A stretch of 52,100 nucleotides of DNA from DAIOGN01 sp036745245 (lineage in GTDB: Bacteria; Zixibacteria; MSB-5A5; JAUVRN01): positions 1 through 52,100 of the forward strand of contig DAIOGN010000003.1 of NCBI GenBank assembly GCA_036745245.1. The letters are read 5' to 3'. The number at the start of each line of letters is the position of its first letter. Position 1 is the stretch's first letter. Positions 9,169-18,710 of this stretch are shown here, piece by piece. A program made the position numbers and the translations under genes. The notes beneath the pieces were generated by a model that saw nothing but the letters and a program-made list of their open reading frames with translations, made no database searches and had not been told where the DNA came from.

Positions 9169-9185
9169 CTGGGGTCAGACCCCAG
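9169..9185. repeat. Palindromic repeat CTGGGGTCAGACCCCAG
   Basis: A perfect 17-base palindrome (8 + 1 + 8) begins at the base after the chaperone stop codon. The same GGGGTCAGACCCC core or its halves recur at 10720, 18655, 19210-19268 and 32895. As RNA it could fold and end the operon, but no T-tract follows. Confidence 0.85.
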
Positions 9186-9365
9186 TCGTCGTTTTGCACA
9201 CTCCTTCTCACGCGCATCGAAAGGAAAGCCCGGCCGAACTAGACATCCGACCGAGCAGTGGCGTTCTGCAACAGTCGCTGCACACACAGTGTCAGTTTAT
9301 CCAACGGTTAAACCGCCCACCCTGCCGCGATGATGCTGGGAAGGCTCGCCCGCAGCCCACTGTGG

Positions 9366-9395
9366 TTGGAATATTTCCTTCCCCAGTGCTATATT
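9366..9395 (+). promoter_or_regulatory. Putative sigma-70-type promoter for the dockerin protein gene
   Basis: TTGGAA (9366-9371), 18 bases, TATATT (9390-9395), about 108 bases upstream of the 9503 start. The match is good but not unique. The rest of the 334-base gap 9169-9502 holds the palindrome at 9169 and otherwise nothing recognisable. Confidence 0.45.
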
Positions 9396-9502
9396 GGAGT
9401 ACCGCACGACGCGTCTGGGAGCGCGAGTGCCAAGCTGGGCACTCGGCGCCGGAGCAAATGAGTTGGAGTTCTGTGAGATGACCCGACTCAAGGAGGAGTA
9501 AA

Positions 9503-10717
9503 ATGAGAGTCTTCAGATTTCTGGCCATCCTGCTATTGACCCTGACCTTTCTCAGTCCAGAGCCAGTGGAGATCGCTGCATCTTCAGCGCCGGTACCTGT
9601 CACACCAGCGGCGACTCCAGGCGCCACCCTGGATGATCCGCGCGAGCCCTTGGGCAGAGGAGCGAGCGCTGTTGCCGATGATCCCACGTGCCCAAACTTT
9701 ACAGTGGATCCCGGTGAAGACTGCGACGACGGCAATTCGTTTGACGGTGACGGTTGTGACGCGAACTGCCAATATGAGCTGGCCATCTGTGGCAATGCAA
9801 TATTCAACCCTGGGGAAGAATGCGATGATGGCAACCTGGTGGCGGGTGACGGCTGTGATCCAGCGTGCACTCTCGAGCCCCCCGTGTGCGGCAACGGTCT
9901 TCTGGAACCCGGCGAAGAGTGCGACGACGGGAACCTTGTTTCCGGGGATGGCTGCGACGCCTCCTGTCTCCTGGAGGGGGTCGCCGGCATCACTCTGTCC
10001 GTGGGAACCAGCACTGCAAACGACACGCTTATCTCAGGCGTACCTGGAAGCCTCATATTCAAAGTGGAGGCACCTAGCAATATTCCAATCCGCGGATTCA
10101 CCTTTCCCATGGAGTACACGTTCAGCAACGGTAACATCATAGGACCTATCGGCGTGGGCACAGGCATCGCGTATATGACCGCATCGCCCAAGGTGTATTC
10201 AACCGTCTCCGTCGTGGCTTGGAACAGAAGCCACGCCGCGACGGCTACCAACCCGTCTGCTACGCTCCTGGGACTCTTGAATCTGGGCCCGGATATTCAC
10301 CCCTGGACGGGCTCCGGAGAGCTGTGGCGGATCACGTTCACGCCCCTGGACACAGGAACTATCACGATCGATAGTACCACCCTGCCGCCCTACAACGAGC
10401 TGGCGGTACACACTCATGGAGGAGTCGAACTGAGTTATCAATGGTCGGCCAAGACCATCACAGTCATACCGGGCATGCCCACCGGAAACGTGAATGGCGA
10501 TGGGGTCACAAGCTCCTCCGACCTCATTTACCTCGTGAACTTTCTGTTCAAGGAAGGGCCACCGCCCGCATCATGCGAGGCCCAGGGCGACGTAGATTGT
10601 TCGGGGGTCATCAACACCTCCGACATCATCAGAGACGTGAACTATATCTTCAAGGCCGGTCAGAAGCCCTGCAACGTGGGTGGACTTGTGAACGCGGGAG
10701 TGTGGGACTGCCCATAA
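9503..10717 (+). CDS. Secreted protein with Cys-rich DUF4215 repeats, cohesin-like domain and dockerin
   Basis: The predicted product has 404 residues. The signal peptide (MRVFRFLAILLLTLTFLSP) is followed by three tandem Myxococcus-type Cys-rich repeats (about residues 66-155), each with GE[DE]CDDGN...GDGCDxxC. A beta-rich domain (about 160-325, ITLSVGTSTANDTL... SGELWRITFTPLDTG) resembles the cohesin-like domains of FCB-group surface proteins. The C-terminus is a paired dockerin: NVNGDGVTSSSDLIYLVNFL and GDVDCSGVINTSDIIRDVNY, ending PCNVGGLVNAGVWDC. Dockerin Ca-binding Asp/Asn positions are present in both halves. An AAGGAGGAG ribosome site lies just upstream of the ATG. It is probably a calcium-stabilised surface protein; its partner is unknown. 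Confidence 0.82.
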   Translation: MRVFRFLAILLLTLTFLSPEPVEIAASSAPVPVTPAATPGATLDDPREPLGRGASAVADDPTCPNFTVDPGEDCDDGNSFDGDGCDANCQYELAICGNAIFNPGEECDDGNLVAGDGCDPACTLEPPVCGNGLLEPGEECDDGNLVSGDGCDASCLLEGVAGITLSVGTSTANDTLISGVPGSLIFKVEAPSNIPIRGFTFPMEYTFSNGNIIGPIGVGTGIAYMTASPKVYSTVSVVAWNRSHAATATNPSATLLGLLNLGPDIHPWTGSGELWRITFTPLDTGTITIDSTTLPPYNELAVHTHGGVELSYQWSAKTITVIPGMPTGNVNGDGVTSSSDLIYLVNFLFKEGPPPASCEAQGDVDCSGVINTSDIIRDVNYIFKAGQKPCNVGGLVNAGVWDCP

Positions 10718-10719
10718 TC

Positions 10720-10732
10720 GGGGTCAGTCCCC
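10720..10732. repeat. Variant palindrome GGGGTCAGTCCCC
   Basis: Three bases after the dockerin gene stop. One base differs from the GGGGTCAGACCCC core seen elsewhere, leaving a four-pair GGGG/CCCC stem. Confidence 0.65.
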
Positions 10733-10826
10733 AGGCGCACGTGCGCTTGCCGTCCTGGGTTCATGGCACGCGAATTCGAAGTTTTGAGTTGATCTCCGGC
10801 TGTTCAAGCATCTATTAAACCACGGG

Positions 10827-12146
10827 ATGCTGCAACAGGGCGAGGAGAGGTCTCCACGGACGTCTCGTTTCCAGGGCGCGAAGGTTCTACTGCGGTCGTT
10901 TCGCGATGCACCAGGACGCCACATCTGCCTGGGGTTCCTTCTGGTAGTGCATCTCGCGGTAGTACTCTCCATCGTTCTTCAGCCGCGGCCCGTCATCTGG
11001 CCGCTGCATAACGACACGGTCCACCGCACCGGACCGGCGGGGGACTTCTATTCAGTTTACAATGCGGCGATCAACCTCCGACGCGGCATTGATCCTTACT
11101 CGGGGAGCCCTGACGGCATCACCCCGTACAAGTATCCGTTCCGCTATCTGCCTGCAGTAGCGGTTGTCTTCCAGCCCTTCACGCTGCTGCCGCCGAAAGT
11201 GGCCTGGGTCACATGGATTCTCGGGCTTGAGATCCTGCTGGCGGCCCTGGTCGTGTCGCTGTGGAGACGGATCCCTCCCCTGCGGACACGACTTGTGACG
11301 GTGGGTGCGCTTCTGGTGAGCAGCCCCTATTTCCTCGAACTCTATATGGGGCAATTCACGTTCGCCGCCGTCGCCCTGCTCAGCCTGGCGCTGCTGTATC
11401 CGGCTCGCAACCCTGCCTACGGTGTCTCCGTGTTGCTCAAACCGTTCACGCTTGCTGCCGTTCCCGCTCTTGCAGCTCAGCCACGCACCTGGCGGCACGC
11501 CGTCTGGGCTTTCGCGGGCGTACTCGCAATGTCACTCCCGTATTTCATGGCGTTCCCGGAGCAATGGACCGTGTTCTACACGTCTAACTTCACGGCCACG
11601 TCGAGTTTCGACGCCGGCAATTTCGGGACGCTGAAATTCCTCAGCATGCTGTCGGATGACCTGCATGTTCAGCCTCTGGGGCTGCCCTGGACGATCTGGG
11701 TGACGGGCCTGCGAATGACACTACTGGCCGGAACGGCACTACTCGTGATTTATTCCAGATGCGACTCCGTAGTGGCGGGAGTCGTCGCGCTTCTACTCGG
11801 GCACTTTCTCACCTTCCCCGACGTGTGGGAGCATCACTTGAGCGCAGTGTGCGTTCTGGCCGCCATGCAGATCGAGGACCGGAGTCACAGGGGTCTCACA
11901 ATAGCCCCGCTTCTGGTCTCTCTGGTGCTTCTGGCCCTGCCTTCCCCCTTTGCCCAGTTCGATGCGGAGAAGGACCCTTCCATCTGGGATCCATCGGCCT
12001 CGTGGCCACTGCACATGCGTTACCTGCTGGTCTTGCCCAAAGTCGCGCCGTGCGTTCTGCTCTACGTGATCGCCGTGCGGCAGCTGAGCAGAGCCGGCTT
12101 TCATCCCTCGAAGGACGCGTGGCGTCGCCTGGTCGTCAGTCGGTAA
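10827..12146 (+). CDS. GT87 (DUF2029)-type integral membrane glycosyltransferase
   Basis: The predicted product has 439 residues and roughly ten hydrophobic segments. After a first membrane segment (CLGFLLVVHLAVVLSIVL) comes GPAGDFYSVYNAAINLRRG and then DPYSGSPDGITPYKYPFRY, the pattern of GT87/DUF2029 enzymes. These are GT-C-fold transferases that use polyprenyl-phosphate sugars (mannosyltransferases in mycobacteria). The Asp in GDFYSVY is the expected acidic residue of the first outer loop. The sugar and acceptor cannot be told from sequence. The ATG at 10827 is the only Met before the first membrane segment. The stop is 8 bases from the convergent next gene; no clear terminator lies between. 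Confidence 0.78.
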   Translation: MLQQGEERSPRTSRFQGAKVLLRSFRDAPGRHICLGFLLVVHLAVVLSIVLQPRPVIWPLHNDTVHRTGPAGDFYSVYNAAINLRRGIDPYSGSPDGITPYKYPFRYLPAVAVVFQPFTLLPPKVAWVTWILGLEILLAALVVSLWRRIPPLRTRLVTVGALLVSSPYFLELYMGQFTFAAVALLSLALLYPARNPAYGVSVLLKPFTLAAVPALAAQPRTWRHAVWAFAGVLAMSLPYFMAFPEQWTVFYTSNFTATSSFDAGNFGTLKFLSMLSDDLHVQPLGLPWTIWVTGLRMTLLAGTALLVIYSRCDSVVAGVVALLLGHFLTFPDVWEHHLSAVCVLAAMQIEDRSHRGLTIAPLLVSLVLLALPSPFAQFDAEKDPSIWDPSASWPLHMRYLLVLPKVAPCVLLYVIAVRQLSRAGFHPSKDAWRRLVVSR

Positions 12147-12154
12147 GCGTTTTG

Positions 12155-13888
12155 TCAGCGTCGTGCTGACGGCGCGGCGTAAGCTGAAGCCGTCTGCTGG
12201 ACGACGTCGCGGAGCCTGGCCTCCATCGCAAGCCGGCGGACTGTATCCGCATTGTGGTCGAAGTAGAATCTCGTGAGAAACGTCATTCGCTCCTGCCGTG
12301 CTGCCTGGCTGGTATCCGCTGAGCCAGCGAGAAGGGAATCCAGGTACGACGGCAGATGTATGAACTCGACGTCGGGCCGGCTCCGCATCTGCTCCATGAG
12401 TTCGTTGTCATACGTAACCAGTGTCAGTTTCAGGCCGGCCACCAGGATTCTGCGCAGCGAGTCGATGGGCCGTTCGTTGTAATACGGTGCTGACAGCAGG
12501 AGGTGGTATCGCCTCGTTTCGAGGAATTCTGGAGTCGCCCATTTTTCGTGTCCGGGGCGGCTGCGGGTTGTCAGCGTCTGATGCGCCAACGCCGTGTCCG
12601 TCAGTCCGCCCGTACCTTCGAGGATTACGGGGAGGTCGGAATAGTACGCCCAGGCCATGCGTTCTCCTCCCGCGACGACGCGAATGGGCAAACCTTCCAG
12701 GCAACGATTCAGATGTGCTCCGGCGATACGGGATACGTCATGCCAGACTCTTGGATACACTCGCGACTCGTCGACCACCATGTACCGATAGCGGGAGTCC
12801 GGGAATGGATCCCAGCGCAGTACCAAAAGCGCCGCCAGCGCGATGGCAAACAACCAGTCATGCCGCCTGACGGTGGAGAGGGCTCGCCAGCTTAGCTCTA
12901 TCGCAAAGAGCATGATGGGAGCGACCGGCATCAGGAATCGGGCGAACATGTAATCGCCGCCGACTCGAGCGACATAGAGGAAGTACGATGTAATGAACAC
13001 CAGTGCCAGAATGGATGCCCGCCGGGATGGATCCTCCAGCCGCACTCGCGTCCAGGGGCTCAGTCGCCAGGCCAGATACCCCAATGCGGGCCACAGCAGG
13101 ATCAGCACATAGTAGGATTCGAAGAACAACCTCAGGTACAGAATCCCCTGCGACCAGTACGGAAACCCCGCCGACTTCGCATAGTACGTGTTGGGAAAGG
13201 GAAATCCATAGTAGCCGTAGCGCCAGACCCAGTAGGGAACATAGATCAGGAGAACCGGCAGCAGGGTCACTGCGAGCGCGCGAACGGGGCGACGATCAGA
13301 AATCAGAATGAACAGGCCCGAGCCGGCGACGTACACCAGACTATCGGGCCGGCTCAAAAGCGCCAGTGCAAGCAGGCCGCCTGCGATCAGATAATGACGA
13401 CGTTTTGACGCGCGCAGGAGGGTGCAATACAGTGCCGTCACAAGAAACGTCACGCTCGAGGTCTCAAGCCCGCTGGTGGCCCAGACATGGGCGTCCCGGA
13501 ACAACAGCCAGCACAGGAGAGCCACGGGCGCTCCGAGCCGCAACCACTCGCCGCCCGACAAGTGCCAGGAGAGATAGAAAAGCAAGCCCGCGGTGCCAAA
13601 GTAGCACACGCCGCCCGCTACCCAGGTGAGCGAGACGGGATCCACTCCGCACCAGAGACCGGCGGACGAGAGCAGCGTCCAAAGGAAGTTTGAATACCCT
13701 TCCACCCGTTCGCCCGCATTGAACACCAGGCCCAACCCGGACGCGAGATTCTTCGCGTATCGGAAGGAGATGAAAGCGTCGTCGCATACCCAGCGGAGCT
13801 GGTAGATCCGGTAGGCGGCAAAGACTGCGGCAGGGATTAGGAGCCAGAGCCACACACGGGCACGAGCGAGGATACCGGGAGCGTTCAC
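12155..13888 (-). CDS. Polytopic GT-C glycosyltransferase, AftB/PMT-like
   Basis: The predicted product has 577 residues and about ten membrane segments. The first outer loop has WVCDDAFISFRYAKNLASG then GLVFNAGERVEGYSNFLW, the DD-A-F and GERVE-YS signature shared with mycobacterial AftB-like and related lipid-phosphate-sugar transferases; the Asp pair is the likely catalytic/metal site. The soluble C-terminal part (about 385-577) is unrelated to anything recognised. GTG start, overlapping the TGA of the upstream gene (GTGA), so the two membrane transferases form a coupled pair. Donor and acceptor unknown; a role in decorating surface polysaccharide or glycoprotein is inference. Confidence 0.72.
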   Translation of the reverse strand: MNAPGILARARVWLWLLIPAAVFAAYRIYQLRWVCDDAFISFRYAKNLASGLGLVFNAGERVEGYSNFLWTLLSSAGLWCGVDPVSLTWVAGGVCYFGTAGLLFYLSWHLSGGEWLRLGAPVALLCWLLFRDAHVWATSGLETSSVTFLVTALYCTLLRASKRRHYLIAGGLLALALLSRPDSLVYVAGSGLFILISDRRPVRALAVTLLPVLLIYVPYWVWRYGYYGFPFPNTYYAKSAGFPYWSQGILYLRLFFESYYVLILLWPALGYLAWRLSPWTRVRLEDPSRRASILALVFITSYFLYVARVGGDYMFARFLMPVAPIMLFAIELSWRALSTVRRHDWLFAIALAALLVLRWDPFPDSRYRYMVVDESRVYPRVWHDVSRIAGAHLNRCLEGLPIRVVAGGERMAWAYYSDLPVILEGTGGLTDTALAHQTLTTRSRPGHEKWATPEFLETRRYHLLLSAPYYNERPIDSLRRILVAGLKLTLVTYDNELMEQMRSRPDVEFIHLPSYLDSLLAGSADTSQAARQERMTFLTRFYFDHNADTVRRLAMEARLRDVVQQTASAYAAPSARR

Positions 13889-15333
13889 GATGCATTCCCC
13901 GCCACATGGGTCGAGTCGGTCTCGAACAGCGGTCTGGCGCCGAATTTCACAATGTCCACCGCATGAGCCTGGAGATTGTGATAGTCGAGCCCTTCAAGAT
14001 AGTACACCTCATGCCCCAGCCGTTGATGCTCGATCATTTGTTCCTCTCGTTCGATGAAGTACACGAAGGGATGCTCCACCTGCTGCCGGGCCTCGAGATA
14101 AATCAGCAGCTGGGGCAGCTCCCAGGCCACCACGACGACCGAACCCGGTGGAAGCTGGTTTGCCCTGTCGATGATGCGCAGGGTCAGCTCGTGTTTCTGC
14201 ATCCGGATTCTGTGATCGTTGACAATGGCACCTGGTCTTGACACTTCATTCTCTCCGGGGGCCAGAAGAAACGCCGGCAGGAGCGCGATTGCCACCAGCG
14301 ACTGAGCCTTCGGAGGATAGAGAAGCACGATCCCCAGAAGCACAAAGGGCACGATGGGAACCAGGTAGCCCGCTTCAAACGGTGCCCGCAGAAAGGCGAT
14401 GGTGTACAACACCACCACCAGCCCCGACGCGATCAGGGCGTGTTTGCCCGCGCGCCACGTGGATGACTTGAATGCGAGAAAGCCGCCCACGAGGAGCAAG
14501 AGGAGAAGTGACCCGATGACGGTTCCGGGCGAGTACCCCCAGACTCCCTTTGTCCCCATCAACAGCACGGACTGGAGCGCAGGATAAACCGTCCAGTCGG
14601 CGAATGCGAAGAATGCGGTGCCATACTTGAGAAAAGCGGGGAGATAGGCAGCCGACCCGGCAACGAGGGTTGCCATTACCAGCAACAGTGCGTCCCTGAC
14701 ACGTCGGTCCTTCGAGTTTTCCAGATAACCCCAGATCGCCAACGGCAAGAGCATTGCACCAGATGTGACGCGCGTGCCGATGGCCAGGCCCAGCAACACA
14801 CCGGAAGCCACGGGCCATTTCGAGAGCAGGCAATAGGTGCTGGCCAGGGAGAATGCCAGCGCTGGAACGTAATCGATCGTGCAAACGCTGTTCACGAAGA
14901 TCACGGGCACGAACGCGAACGCGAGGGCCCAGAGCAGATAAGCCGTTACCCCGACTCGCCGCAGGATCAGGGCAAAAAACAGCACGGCCGCGCATCCGAA
15001 CAATGCAGACAATCCGTTTGTGAACACGGGTCCGCCGCCCACCACTGCGGACAACATGTACTCATGAACGGGATAGGCTGGTCCTCTCGATGATGTGTAC
15101 TCGCCGGTTCGGGCGATGTGCTGCGCCGCAGTGATCACGCGGCTGCAATCGGGGTCTATGCCGTAGCCGGCGGAAAGCCAGGGCAGCCGTGTGGCGAAGG
15201 CGGCCAAAAGCAGCAAGGCGAGACCTGCCAACTCCCTGGTGCGGAGAGGATGCGGGTGCCCTGCCGCTTGGTTGGAAGACTCGTGGGTGCCGTGTCGCGG
15301 CTGTTGCACCCCCCGTGACCAAACCCAATTCAT
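13885..15333 (-). CDS. Polytopic GT-C glycosyltransferase (GT39/ArnT-like)
   Basis: The predicted product has 482 residues from the start at 15333 (MNWVWSRG). The frame is open to 15438 but that extension has no signal or family features. After one membrane segment comes GYGIDPDCSRVITAAQHIAR and then SSRGPAYPVHEY, a loop 1 with an acidic residue as in GT-C enzymes of the dolichyl-phosphate-mannose transferase superfamily. Nine to eleven hydrophobic segments follow and the C-terminus is soluble. Translationally coupled to the next gene by a GTGA overlap. The substrate is not predictable. Confidence 0.66.
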   Translation of the reverse strand: MNWVWSRGVQQPRHGTHESSNQAAGHPHPLRTRELAGLALLLLAAFATRLPWLSAGYGIDPDCSRVITAAQHIARTGEYTSSRGPAYPVHEYMLSAVVGGGPVFTNGLSALFGCAAVLFFALILRRVGVTAYLLWALAFAFVPVIFVNSVCTIDYVPALAFSLASTYCLLSKWPVASGVLLGLAIGTRVTSGAMLLPLAIWGYLENSKDRRVRDALLLVMATLVAGSAAYLPAFLKYGTAFFAFADWTVYPALQSVLLMGTKGVWGYSPGTVIGSLLLLLLVGGFLAFKSSTWRAGKHALIASGLVVVLYTIAFLRAPFEAGYLVPIVPFVLLGIVLLYPPKAQSLVAIALLPAFLLAPGENEVSRPGAIVNDHRIRMQKHELTLRIIDRANQLPPGSVVVVAWELPQLLIYLEARQQVEHPFVYFIEREEQMIEHQRLGHEVYYLEGLDYHNLQAHAVDIVKFGARPLFETDSTHVAGNAS

Positions 15334-15422
15334 GCACGGCCTTTCAATGCACTGCGGGGAGAATGGGGTGTAAAGTAGCCCCCACGCGCCGTCGGGTGAA
15401 GCTCGATTGCACAGGAGAAGGG

Positions 15423-15482
15423 AAAAAGAGGTCAGCACACTTTTCCCGAGTCATATCGAGCTGGCCCTTTGTCTCACGCGGG
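15423..15482. repeat. Degraded copy of the AGCACACTTTTC inverted-repeat element
   Basis: GTCAGCACACTTTTC (15431-15445) and the roughly 40 bases after it (GAGTCATATCGAGCTGG then CCCTTTGTCTC) align by eye with the left arm and loop of the intact element at 35282-35368. The right arm is not recognisable here. It lies between the membrane transferase start and the subtilisin terminator. Confidence 0.6.
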
Positions 15483-15487
15483 CGTGG

Positions 15488-15526
15488 CAGAAAATAACCC
15501 GGCCGAACACAGGGTCCGGCCGGGTT
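15488..15526 (-). terminator. Rho-independent terminator of the PKD-subtilisin gene
   Basis: Read on the minus strand, AACCCGGCC, a 13-base loop and GGCCGGGTT form a 9-pair stem, followed by ATTTTC. It lies 32 bases past the stop codon of the protease gene. Confidence 0.8.
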
Positions 15527-15557
15527 TGATTACAACGGGAGAGGGAGCTTTGGGCTC

Positions 15558-18380
15558 CTACTTTAACAACATCATGCTCCGGGTGCGTGCCTCCGCGCCC
15601 GCCTGCAGGCGATAGAAGTACACGCCTGAGGCCACTCCGCGTGCGTTCCACTGCACTTCGTGGCGTCCTGCGGGATAGCGGCCGTTCGCCAAGATCGCCA
15701 CCTGCTGGCCCAGCACGTTGAACACCACCAGCTGCACCATGCTCTCCTCAGGCAGCTCGAACGCCAGTGACGTGGTGGGGTTGAACGGATTGGGATAGTT
15801 CTGCTCCAGCGCAAAGTCGCCCGGCAGAACCGCATCGTCCTCTATGTCGGAAGACAAGGGTCCAGTGGGCTCGCCCACTGCCAGCGTACCTGTGCCGCCA
15901 CGCCACACGACCTCGTCGATGTAGACGTCGTCGTCGTTGCCTGAGGCATCGCAGCGGAAGCGCAGCTTGGCATTGGTGGAGAAATTGTACGTCCCGCTGG
16001 ACATCGAGATCACGGAGTGGTAGAACGTGTTGTTGTTGTACTGCCCGGTCGTGCGAACGTACGTCGCCACGGTTTGCCACGACGTCCCACCGTTGGAGGA
16101 ATACTGCAGCCAGAAATCCTCCCCCGCCTCCAGGCTCACCATCTTGAACCAGAAGTCCACCTCCATCACGGTGTAGCCGCTGACATTGCGGCCGGTGGTG
16201 GTGGAGAACAGCGACGTGGTGGTGTTGTCCTGGATATCGATGGACGCCGCGCCCTGGTGAGAGTGCGTCGTGCCCGTGTAGCGGAGACAATCCGTACCGC
16301 CGTCCGTATAGCTTCCGAAGTTGGTCTCGAAGTTATCCGACGTGATCGTGGTCCAGGCCGGAGCCGACACCGTGATATACGCCGTCTTCGTCTCGCCGTC
16401 CGATCCGCAGCCATTGGTGGCCGTCAGGGACACCGTGTACGTCCCCGCCGCCGCGTAGGAGTGCGACGGATTCTGAGCCGTGGACGTGCCTGCGTCACCG
16501 AAGTCCCAGCTCCAGGAGGTGGGCGAGCCCGTTGACAGATCCGTGAAGTTCACGTTCAGAGGCGCGTTCCCCGACGTGGGCGTGCCAGAAAAGTTGGCCA
16601 CCGGCGCCACACACGGGTTCACGGTGATGTAGTTGGTCTTGGTTTCGCCGTCGGAGCCACCAGGGCCCGTCACCGTGAGTGACACCGTGTAGGTGCCGGC
16701 CGCCGCGTACGAGTGCGACGGATTCTGGGCCGTCGATGTTCCGAGGTCGCCGAAATCCCAGCTCCACGATGTTATGGAGCCCGTGGACAGGTCGGTGAAG
16801 TTCACGTTCAACGGCGCTGTGCCGGATGTGGGTGAACCCGAGAAATTGGCCACTGGCGCCGGCGGCGGACCCGTGTTGACGGCCGCATACGAGTTCACGC
16901 GACCCACGCCCATCTTGCCGACGTACTTGGCGGCCAGTTCGGCCGTGATGTTGTCGGACGTGTTGTACAGCTGAGTTTGTACCTGCGTCGCGGTCCAGCC
17001 GGGGTTCTGCGACCAGATCAATCCGGCCACACCCGCCGCCATGGGCGACGCCATGGACGTACCCGAAAGCGACGCCCAGTAGTTGGTGTTGGGATCGAGA
17101 TGATCATGGTAGGTGGCGTAGATATTGTTTCCCGGAGCCGAAATGTCCACCCACGTGCCATAGCTTGTGAAGCTGGCGCCGTTGTCGGTTTCGTCGGTGG
17201 CCGCCACCGAGATGATGTCGGTGCGTGCTGTCATGTAGTCGGTGGCTTCATTGTTGGAGTTGCCGGCCGACTTGAAGATCATCCCGCCATTGGCGAGGAA
17301 GAAATCGATGGCCGCGCCGATGCCGCCCGAGTTCGACGAGCCCCACGAGCACGAAGCGATCTTCACGCCCTTGGCGGCGGCGTAGTAAAACGCGGACGCG
17401 GCGAAGTTCATGTACACCACGCCCACTTCCTGGCCGAAGTTGTTGTAGGAATGTCCAATGCGCAGGCCCATCACCTTGCAGCCGTTGCCGTACTCCTGCT
17501 GCGTGCCGTTGCCCCAGCCGCCGGCGGTGCCGGCCATGCCGTAGCCGTTGTTGGTGAGCATGCCCACGATACCCGACGTGTGCGTGCCGTGCCCGTTGAA
17601 GTCGCGCGGGTCGTTGTCGGCCACGGTGCAATCTTCACCCGTCCAGCAATTGGAGGCCGACGACACGAAGTCCCAGCCGATCCAGTCGTCGGTGAAGCCG
17701 TTGCCGTCATCGTCCACGCCTGCCGAGCCGGAGAGCTCGAGGTTGTTGAGCCACATGTTGCCGCGGGAGGCCGTGGGATTGGCGGGTGAGGCGTTTACGC
17801 CACCGAGATCGGGATGATAGTAGCGCGTGCCCGAATCGAGGATGGCCACCACCGTGCCGGCGTCGCCGGCTTCGATGTCCCAGGCTTCGGGAGAGTCGAT
17901 GTCGTCATCCGAGGCCTGAGTGTGATACCACTGATAGGGACTGAAGTAGTTGTCGTTCGGCACGGCGTCGAGCGTGTGAATGCCGATGGGCTCCACCGAT
18001 TCCACGAGAGGATTGGAGGCGTAAGCCGCCATCACTTCATCCAGCGTGCCCTTCTCGAAGCGCACTTCGTAATAGCGCGCCAGCACGTCGGCCCCGGGGC
18101 GAAGCTGCTTGTCGGATCCGGGGAACTGCATGCGGAGGCCCGACACGGCGTGCTTCTGGGCCAGCGCATCCAGCGACGCTTCACCCACCAGCGCCACCGC
18201 ATTGGCGCTGTACGTAACTCTCAGACGGGCCGCTTCCGGCCGCATCACGACAATCAATTGGTTGGGGACGTAGCCAATGAAAGAGGTGGAGTTCAGAGGA
18301 CGATCCACCTGCTTGAACTCCAGTGCCCATGCCTGTGAGGAGAGCAGGGCAACACACAACAGCCTTGCGAGGTTCTTCAT
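15558..18380 (-). CDS. Secreted subtilisin-like (S8) protease with two PKD domains and C-terminal sorting domain
   Basis: The predicted product has 940 residues from the start at 18380 (MKNLARLLCVALLSSQAWA, a signal peptide, preceded by GGAG); the frame is open 8 codons further up. A propeptide-like region (about 25-135) precedes the S8 domain: catalytic D182 (AILDSGT), H264 (NGHGTHTSG), oxyanion N374 (SAGNS), S442 (SGTSMASP). Two PKD domains follow (about 509-590 and 593-675, each with SWSWDFGD and YTVSLT). Next is a beta-sandwich region (about 690-830), then a FlgD-like sorting domain (about 855-940, QNYPNPFNPTT to RTRSMMLLK). The tail suggests type IX-like export and surface attachment, known for this family in FCB bacteria. 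Probably degrades extracellular protein. Confidence 0.92.
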   Translation of the reverse strand: MKNLARLLCVALLSSQAWALEFKQVDRPLNSTSFIGYVPNQLIVVMRPEAARLRVTYSANAVALVGEASLDALAQKHAVSGLRMQFPGSDKQLRPGADVLARYYEVRFEKGTLDEVMAAYASNPLVESVEPIGIHTLDAVPNDNYFSPYQWYHTQASDDDIDSPEAWDIEAGDAGTVVAILDSGTRYYHPDLGGVNASPANPTASRGNMWLNNLELSGSAGVDDDGNGFTDDWIGWDFVSSASNCWTGEDCTVADNDPRDFNGHGTHTSGIVGMLTNNGYGMAGTAGGWGNGTQQEYGNGCKVMGLRIGHSYNNFGQEVGVVYMNFAASAFYYAAAKGVKIASCSWGSSNSGGIGAAIDFFLANGGMIFKSAGNSNNEATDYMTARTDIISVAATDETDNGASFTSYGTWVDISAPGNNIYATYHDHLDPNTNYWASLSGTSMASPMAAGVAGLIWSQNPGWTATQVQTQLYNTSDNITAELAAKYVGKMGVGRVNSYAAVNTGPPPAPVANFSGSPTSGTAPLNVNFTDLSTGSITSWSWDFGDLGTSTAQNPSHSYAAAGTYTVSLTVTGPGGSDGETKTNYITVNPCVAPVANFSGTPTSGNAPLNVNFTDLSTGSPTSWSWDFGDAGTSTAQNPSHSYAAAGTYTVSLTATNGCGSDGETKTAYITVSAPAWTTITSDNFETNFGSYTDGGTDCLRYTGTTHSHQGAASIDIQDNTTTSLFSTTTGRNVSGYTVMEVDFWFKMVSLEAGEDFWLQYSSNGGTSWQTVATYVRTTGQYNNNTFYHSVISMSSGTYNFSTNAKLRFRCDASGNDDDVYIDEVVWRGGTGTLAVGEPTGPLSSDIEDDAVLPGDFALEQNYPNPFNPTTSLAFELPEESMVQLVVFNVLGQQVAILANGRYPAGRHEVQWNARGVASGVYFYRLQAGAEARTRSMMLLK

Positions 18381-18675
18381 GGATTCTCCGGAAAGAGAGT
18401 TCACATCAGAAAGAGCTGTTTCAAACTACCGTAGTGAGTAGGTTCACCTCCGTTTCGGCGAACGGCCGGCGCGCACGTGGCCGTTGTTGACTCTTGATTC
18501 AAATGGCAGACCCGGAGTGCCGACGCGATTCGGCCGATGTTGCGGGCCCGTATGTATGTACAGCATGAGATTTCCGGAAATTCGAACCTGGGTCGCGAGT
18601 ATAGCCGGCGGTCGAGGACGGGTCAAGATTGACGCTAAACCGCAATAATCGGACAAAGGGGTCAGCCATAAAGCC
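18381..18675. other. Non-coding stretch upstream of the protease and RNA candidate
   Basis: No convincing gene. It holds the upstream region of the minus-strand protease and a half-repeat AAAGGGGTCAGC (18655-18666) of the palindromic family. Open frames here lack ribosome sites and family features. Confidence 0.6.
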
Positions 18676-18704
18676 GTGGCAACTCGTCCCAGGACGCGTA
18701 TATT
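18676..18704 (+). promoter_or_regulatory. Possible promoter of the RNA candidate
   Basis: GTGGCA (18676-18681), 17 bases, TATATT (18699-18704). The -10 element is good, the -35 weak. It would start RNA near 18711. Confidence 0.4.
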
Positions 18705-18710
18705 ATGAGA

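Noticed and set aside
9690..9975. Tandem DNA repeats
   Set aside because: They encode the three Cys-rich DUF4215 repeats; ordinary protein repeats.
16370..16880. Near-repeated DNA in the subtilisin gene
   Set aside because: Explained by the two tandem PKD domains; it is not a mobile element or a CRISPR array.
18570..18600. GGTTCGAATT on the minus strand, like a tRNA T-loop
   Set aside because: No pairing T-stem, anticodon arm or acceptor stem around it.
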